8,494 nt of DNA from contig CALGOE010000267.1 of NCBI GenBank assembly GCA_937958145.1, forward strand, positions 1 through 8,494, given 5' to 3'. The notes below the pieces were generated by a model. The model was not told the origin of the DNA. It did not search any database and saw nothing but the letters and a program-made list of their open reading frames with translations. Of the stretch, positions 6,026 to 8,494 are shown in pieces; position 1 is the first letter of the stretch; each line of letters begins with the position of its first letter. The DNA comes from an uncultured Desulfobacca sp. (GTDB lineage: Bacteria; Desulfobacterota; Desulfobaccia; Desulfobaccales; Desulfobaccaceae). A program made the position numbers and the translations under genes.

Positions 6026-8191
6026 TTAGGGACCGATGGTCGGCTGCCAACTCAGCAGCCGACCGGAATTGGCCGAAATCAGGGCGGCGTGGCCGACGTG
6101 CATCACGCCGCCCACCATCGGGGTGAGGCGGCCGGTGAGGGCCAGCCCGGCCCCCAGGAGGTCGGTGGCCAAGGCCAGCAAGAAATTCTGTTGAATGATC
6201 CCCAAGGTCTGGCAACTCAACTGCCGGAGATAGATGAGGCGACGGAGATCGTCATCCACCAGGGCGATATCGGCAGTGGCAATGGCGGTTTCGGAGCCGC
6301 CGGCGCCCATGGCCACCCCCACTTCGGCCTTGGCCAAGGCCGGCGCGTCATTGACACCGTCGCCCACAAAGGCCACCCTATACCCCTGATCCGTCAGGGC
6401 GGTAACATAGGCGGCCTTCTCCTCGGGCAGCAAGGCGGCGCCAAAGCCGTCAAAACCATGCTCCCGGGCCAGGCGCTGGACCAGCGCCGGGACATCGCCG
6501 CTGACCAGGTGGATTTCCTTGACGCCGTCCTGGCGCAGCCAGGCCAAGACTTGGGGTAATTCGGGCCGCACCGCTGCGGCCAGACCGATCAAACCGAGGA
6601 GCCGCTGATTCTTCGCCACATAGAGCACCGACAGGCCGCTGCCGGCCATGTCCTGGGCCTGGGCCGCAAAGGCCGCGGTCGGAATCCCCTCTTCCAGGAA
6701 GAAGGCATGGCTGCCCACCAGGATCGTGTTCAGCCCCCAGACCGTGCGCACCCCCCGGCCTAGAATGGTTTCGCTGACCGCATCGTTGGCCAGCACCAGC
6801 CCTTCTTCCTCGGCCTTCTTGACCACAGCCCGGGCCAGGGGATGGGGGTTGCGGTACTCCGCCACCGCCGCCAGGGTCAAAACTTCGGCGTAGTCGGTGA
6901 GGCTAGCATGCCAGGCGACCTGCCTCACCTCGGGCACGCCGGTGGTAATGGTGCCGGTCTTGTCAAAACAGAGGCAATCGGTGGCACCGAAGCGCTCTAA
7001 GTAAAGCCCCCCTTTAATGAGCACCAGATGGTCGGCGGCGTTGGCCAGGGAGGCCGAGACCGCCGTCGCCGCCGCCAGAATAGTAGCGCAGGGACAGGCC
7101 ATGACCAGGAGCACGGCAAAGACCTTGGCCAGATCCTGGGTCAGGACCAGAGCCAGGAAGGTGGCCGCCACTCCCAGCCGGGAGAGCCGCACCGCCAGCA
7201 GCTCCGCCTGCTTCTCGGCCTGGGGCCGCAAGAGCAGGGAGCGCTCCACCAGGAAGATGATCTGGTTCAGATAGGTGGCTTCCCCGACCTTCTCGGCCCT
7301 GATCTGAATCCTGCCGTCCTGCACAATGGTGCCGGCATAGACGGGATCCCCTTCCCGGCGCAGTTCCGGTTCACTGCAGCCGGTGAAATGGGCCTGATCC
7401 ACCAGGGCCTCTCCCGCCACGACGATACCGTCCACGGGGACCTTTTCCATGGCCCGAACCACCACCACATCCCCGACCTGAACCTGCTGGACAGGCATCT
7501 CCACTTCCCTGCCGTCAGTCAAGACCACGGTGTTTTTGGCACAGACCTGGAGGATGTCCCGGATGGCCCGGCGGGACCGATCGGCGACGTATTCTTCCAA
7601 AACCTCGCCGATGTCCAGGATCCAGATTACCTCCAGGGCCGTCATGGCCTCGCCGGTGGCAATGGCCAGGACCGAGGCGGTGGACAGGAGGGGATTCAAG
7701 CCCACCAACCGATAATTGCTGATATCGGCCAGGGTCCGGGACCAAAGCGGCAACGACGCCACCACGGCGCCGACGGTCAACACGGCCGGACTGAAAGGCG
7801 CGCCCCAGACCAGTGATTTGAAGAGATTGAGCCCCAGGAACCCGGTGAGGGCCGCCAGTTTGCGGATGCCCCAGGCCAGCCGGTCATTTTGTTCCAGCCG
7901 CACTTCCTCCAGGCGGGCGGACCAGGGCGGGGTGGCCGCCAGGAGGTCAGGGAGCTGCCGCACGCCTTCGGCTACCAGCGCCAACAGGGCCGGCAGACTG
8001 ACCTCACCCCGATACGAGATTACCAGGCTGCCGGTCACCGGCTGTGCCGATGCCGCCGAGATCGACTCCTGAAGCGTCAGCCAGTGGGCCAGGCTGGCGG
8101 CCTCTTCCTCCCGGCGATAAATGGCCGGAACTTTCAGGCGCAGGCGGCCGGGGATGGCATGGCAGACTTGGCAGGCCGAGGTCTCTCCCAT
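6026..8191 (-). CDS. Heavy-metal (P1B-like) P-type ATPase with HMA-like N-terminus
   Basis: This 721-residue inner-membrane ATPase should export a metal ion. An N-terminal HMA_2-like domain (about 8-90) carries C7-x-x-C10-H11 and PGRLRL (14-19). Membrane helices lie near 112-131, 135-153, 163-179 and 183-201, then 337-352 and 356-380 (with C366-P-C368), and finally 667-686 and 690-711. Further landmarks are KGG (393-395), DKTGT with phosphorylated D410, NPHP (448-451), GRG (478-480), SGD (564-566) and GDGVNDAPAL (610-619). The actuator loop reads TGCSEP (270-275): Cys272 replaces the glutamate of the usual TGES. The last helices show neither the Cu (NY, MxxSS) nor the Zn/Cd (K, DG) signature but HVGH (698-701) and NSGRLL (708-713). 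Length and the HMA-like start recall mycobacterial CtpC, but the substrate is unresolved. The frame extends to a TTG at 8215 without a ribosome site; ATG 8191 (or 8194) has GGGGAG and is preferred. Confidence 0.92.
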   Translation of the reverse strand: MGETSACQVCHAIPGRLRLKVPAIYRREEEAASLAHWLTLQESISAASAQPVTGSLVISYRGEVSLPALLALVAEGVRQLPDLLAATPPWSARLEEVRLEQNDRLAWGIRKLAALTGFLGLNLFKSLVWGAPFSPAVLTVGAVVASLPLWSRTLADISNYRLVGLNPLLSTASVLAIATGEAMTALEVIWILDIGEVLEEYVADRSRRAIRDILQVCAKNTVVLTDGREVEMPVQQVQVGDVVVVRAMEKVPVDGIVVAGEALVDQAHFTGCSEPELRREGDPVYAGTIVQDGRIQIRAEKVGEATYLNQIIFLVERSLLLRPQAEKQAELLAVRLSRLGVAATFLALVLTQDLAKVFAVLLVMACPCATILAAATAVSASLANAADHLVLIKGGLYLERFGATDCLCFDKTGTITTGVPEVRQVAWHASLTDYAEVLTLAAVAEYRNPHPLARAVVKKAEEEGLVLANDAVSETILGRGVRTVWGLNTILVGSHAFFLEEGIPTAAFAAQAQDMAGSGLSVLYVAKNQRLLGLIGLAAAVRPELPQVLAWLRQDGVKEIHLVSGDVPALVQRLAREHGFDGFGAALLPEEKAAYVTALTDQGYRVAFVGDGVNDAPALAKAEVGVAMGAGGSETAIATADIALVDDDLRRLIYLRQLSCQTLGIIQQNFLLALATDLLGAGLALTGRLTPMVGGVMHVGHAALISANSGRLLSWQPTIGP

Positions 8192-8196
8192 CATAA

Positions 8197-8202
8197 CTCC
8201 CC
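8197..8202 (-). promoter_or_regulatory. Ribosome binding site deciding the P-type ATPase start
   Basis: The minus strand reads GGGGAG here, followed by TT and then two consecutive ATG codons (8194 and 8191). Spacing is 2 bases to the first ATG and 5 to the second, which favours 8191. The alternative TTG start at 8215 lies upstream of this site and has no purine-rich sequence before it. Confidence 0.65.
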
Positions 8203-8228
8203 GCTTCTGTGGCAACTAATATCAATTC

Positions 8229-8257
8229 ATTGTAATGGAAACCGGGAAGAGTACCAA
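8229..8257 (-). promoter_or_regulatory. Sigma70-like promoter for the P-type ATPase gene
   Basis: On the minus strand TTGGTA (8257-8252, four of six matches to TTGACA) is separated by exactly 17 bases from TACAAT (8234-8229, five of six matches to TATAAT). Transcription would start near 8222, leaving a leader of about 30 bases before ATG 8191. The 17-base spacer is normal, so this is not the 19-20-base spacer typical of MerR-controlled metal promoters. It sits between a terminator and the first gene of a new unit, as expected for a real promoter. No MerR/ArsR-like operator was identified with confidence. Confidence 0.6.
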
Positions 8258-8281
8258 GGAAAAATATGACGCCAACCAGGA

Positions 8282-8291
8282 CGGCCGGCCG
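8282..8291. repeat. 10-bp perfect palindrome upstream of the promoter
   Basis: CGGCCGGCCG is a perfect palindrome centred about 30 bases upstream of the -35 box. Beyond it lie two near-identical direct copies, GGGAAGATGGC (8300-8310) and GGGAAATGGC (8314-8323). These could be regulator sites, but GC palindromes arise easily in GC-rich DNA. Confidence 0.3.
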
Positions 8292-8336
8292 GTGCATAAG
8301 GGAAGATGGCAATGGGAAATGGCATGGCCCGAGGGC

Positions 8337-8368
8337 AAAAAACAACGGCGGCAACCGCCGCCCTTGTT
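8337..8368 (-). terminator. Rho-independent terminator after the PEP-CTERM gene
   Basis: On the minus strand a 12-bp stem (8368-8357 against 8352-8341, one G-G mismatch) closes a GGTT loop (8356-8353). It is followed by a U-tract that starts in the last two stem bases (8342-8337, six T). It begins 14 bases after the stop codon of the PEP-CTERM gene. It should separate that gene's transcript from the P-type ATPase unit. The opposite strand lacks a T-run, so it works in one direction only. Confidence 0.88.
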
Positions 8369-8382
8369 CCCGGCAGGCGAGG

Positions 8383-8494
8383 TTAGGAGAACTGGCGACG
8401 CAAGCCGACCAGGGCTAAGAGGCCGGAACCCAACAGGACAACACCAGCCGGAATCGGCACCGGAGCAACCACATTCGACAGTTGCACGTCATCA
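8383..8494 (-). CDS. PEP-CTERM sorting-domain protein, partial (C-terminal 36 residues)
   Basis: The gene enters from the right edge and ends at a TAA (8385-8383). The 36 visible residues form a textbook PEP-CTERM tail: a short polar lead (DDVQLSNVVA), the VPIPAG motif (residues 12-17 of the visible part), a single hydrophobic helix (about 17-31, VVLLGSGLLALVGL), and the basic end RRQFS. In known systems this tail directs a secreted protein to the inner membrane, where an exosortase (EpsH/XrtA family) cleaves at the motif; such proteins are exported and often linked to exopolysaccharide or biofilm matrix. The N-terminal body, signal peptide and any ligand-binding domain lie outside the window, so the protein's own role cannot be stated. 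A strong terminator follows immediately, so it belongs to a different transcription unit from the genes to its left. The ORF is too short to be found without reading the motif. Confidence 0.87.
   Translation of the reverse strand, partial: DDVQLSNVVAPVPIPAGVVLLGSGLLALVGLRRQFS

Noticed and set aside
6062..6106. Assigning the P-type ATPase to copper (copA) or zinc/cadmium (zntA/cadA)
   Set aside because: The last two helices lack the signature residues of both classes, so a gene symbol would be a guess.
7028..7816. 262-codon open frame on the plus strand, antisense to the P-type ATPase
   Set aside because: It lies wholly inside a gene with intact catalytic motifs, is rich in Gly/His/Asp/Gln as GC-rich antisense frames are, and shows no domain.
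8159..8173. CxxCH read as a c-type haem site
   Set aside because: It lies in the cytoplasmic N-terminus of a P-type ATPase without a secretion signal, next to an HMA-like PGRLRL motif; metal binding is more plausible.
8192..8215. Longer P-type ATPase starting at TTG 8215
   Set aside because: There is no ribosome binding site before it, while two ATG codons just downstream have GGGGAG; the extra residues add no domain.
8266..8418. 50-codon plus-strand ORF with a good AAGGA five bases before its ATG
   Set aside because: It runs through the terminator hairpin and antisense to the PEP-CTERM tail, its Arg/Gly/Asn-rich sequence has no recognisable feature, and no plus-strand promoter was seen.

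Overview
The window comes from a GC-rich Gram-negative bacterium. The evidence is a membrane-fusion (HlyD-type) export protein, which implies a two-membrane envelope, and the tail of a PEP-CTERM protein, a sorting signal found mainly in Gram-negative biofilm or exopolysaccharide producers. A Desulfobacterota/deltaproteobacterial source would fit, but that is an inference from gene style and not a proven placement. All six genes lie on the minus strand, so the biological order runs from high to low coordinates. Almost every base is coding; only two gaps exceed 150 bases.

In transcription order: (1) 8494-8383 is the C-terminal end of a PEP-CTERM surface protein, closed by a strong hairpin-plus-U-tract terminator (8368-8337). 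(2) 8336-8195 is a short intergenic stretch with a sigma70-like promoter (-35 at 8257-8252, -10 at 8234-8229, 17-base spacer). (3) 8191-6026 is a heavy-metal (P1B-like) P-type ATPase with an HMA-like N-terminus and a CPC membrane motif. Its actuator-loop TGE is changed to TGC. (4) After 36 bases, 5989-4544 is a YjgR/HerA_C-type (DUF853) ATPase. (5) A 193-base gap follows, with a 9-bp inverted repeat and no convincing promoter or terminator.

(6) 4350 to 1 is a tightly packed export cassette: a YbhG-like HlyD adaptor, a YbhF-like ATPase with two nucleotide-binding domains in one chain, an ABC-2 permease, and, 13 bases later, an uncharacterised multi-pass membrane protein that runs off the left edge. 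The first three overlap by 19 and 11 bases, so translational coupling is likely. The cassette resembles E. coli ybhGFSR / yhiI-rbbA-yhhJ, but only one permease is visible where ybhFSR has two. The adaptor, dual ATPase and permease should form an inner-membrane exporter linked to the periplasm, with unknown substrate.

Nothing here is clearly a new defence or mobile system; no tRNA, rRNA, CRISPR or insertion sequence was seen. The points most worth a second look are the TGE-to-TGC change and the unclassifiable metal-site helices of the P-type ATPase, the asymmetric ATP sites of the dual ATPase, and the unknown membrane protein attached to a one-permease ABC operon.
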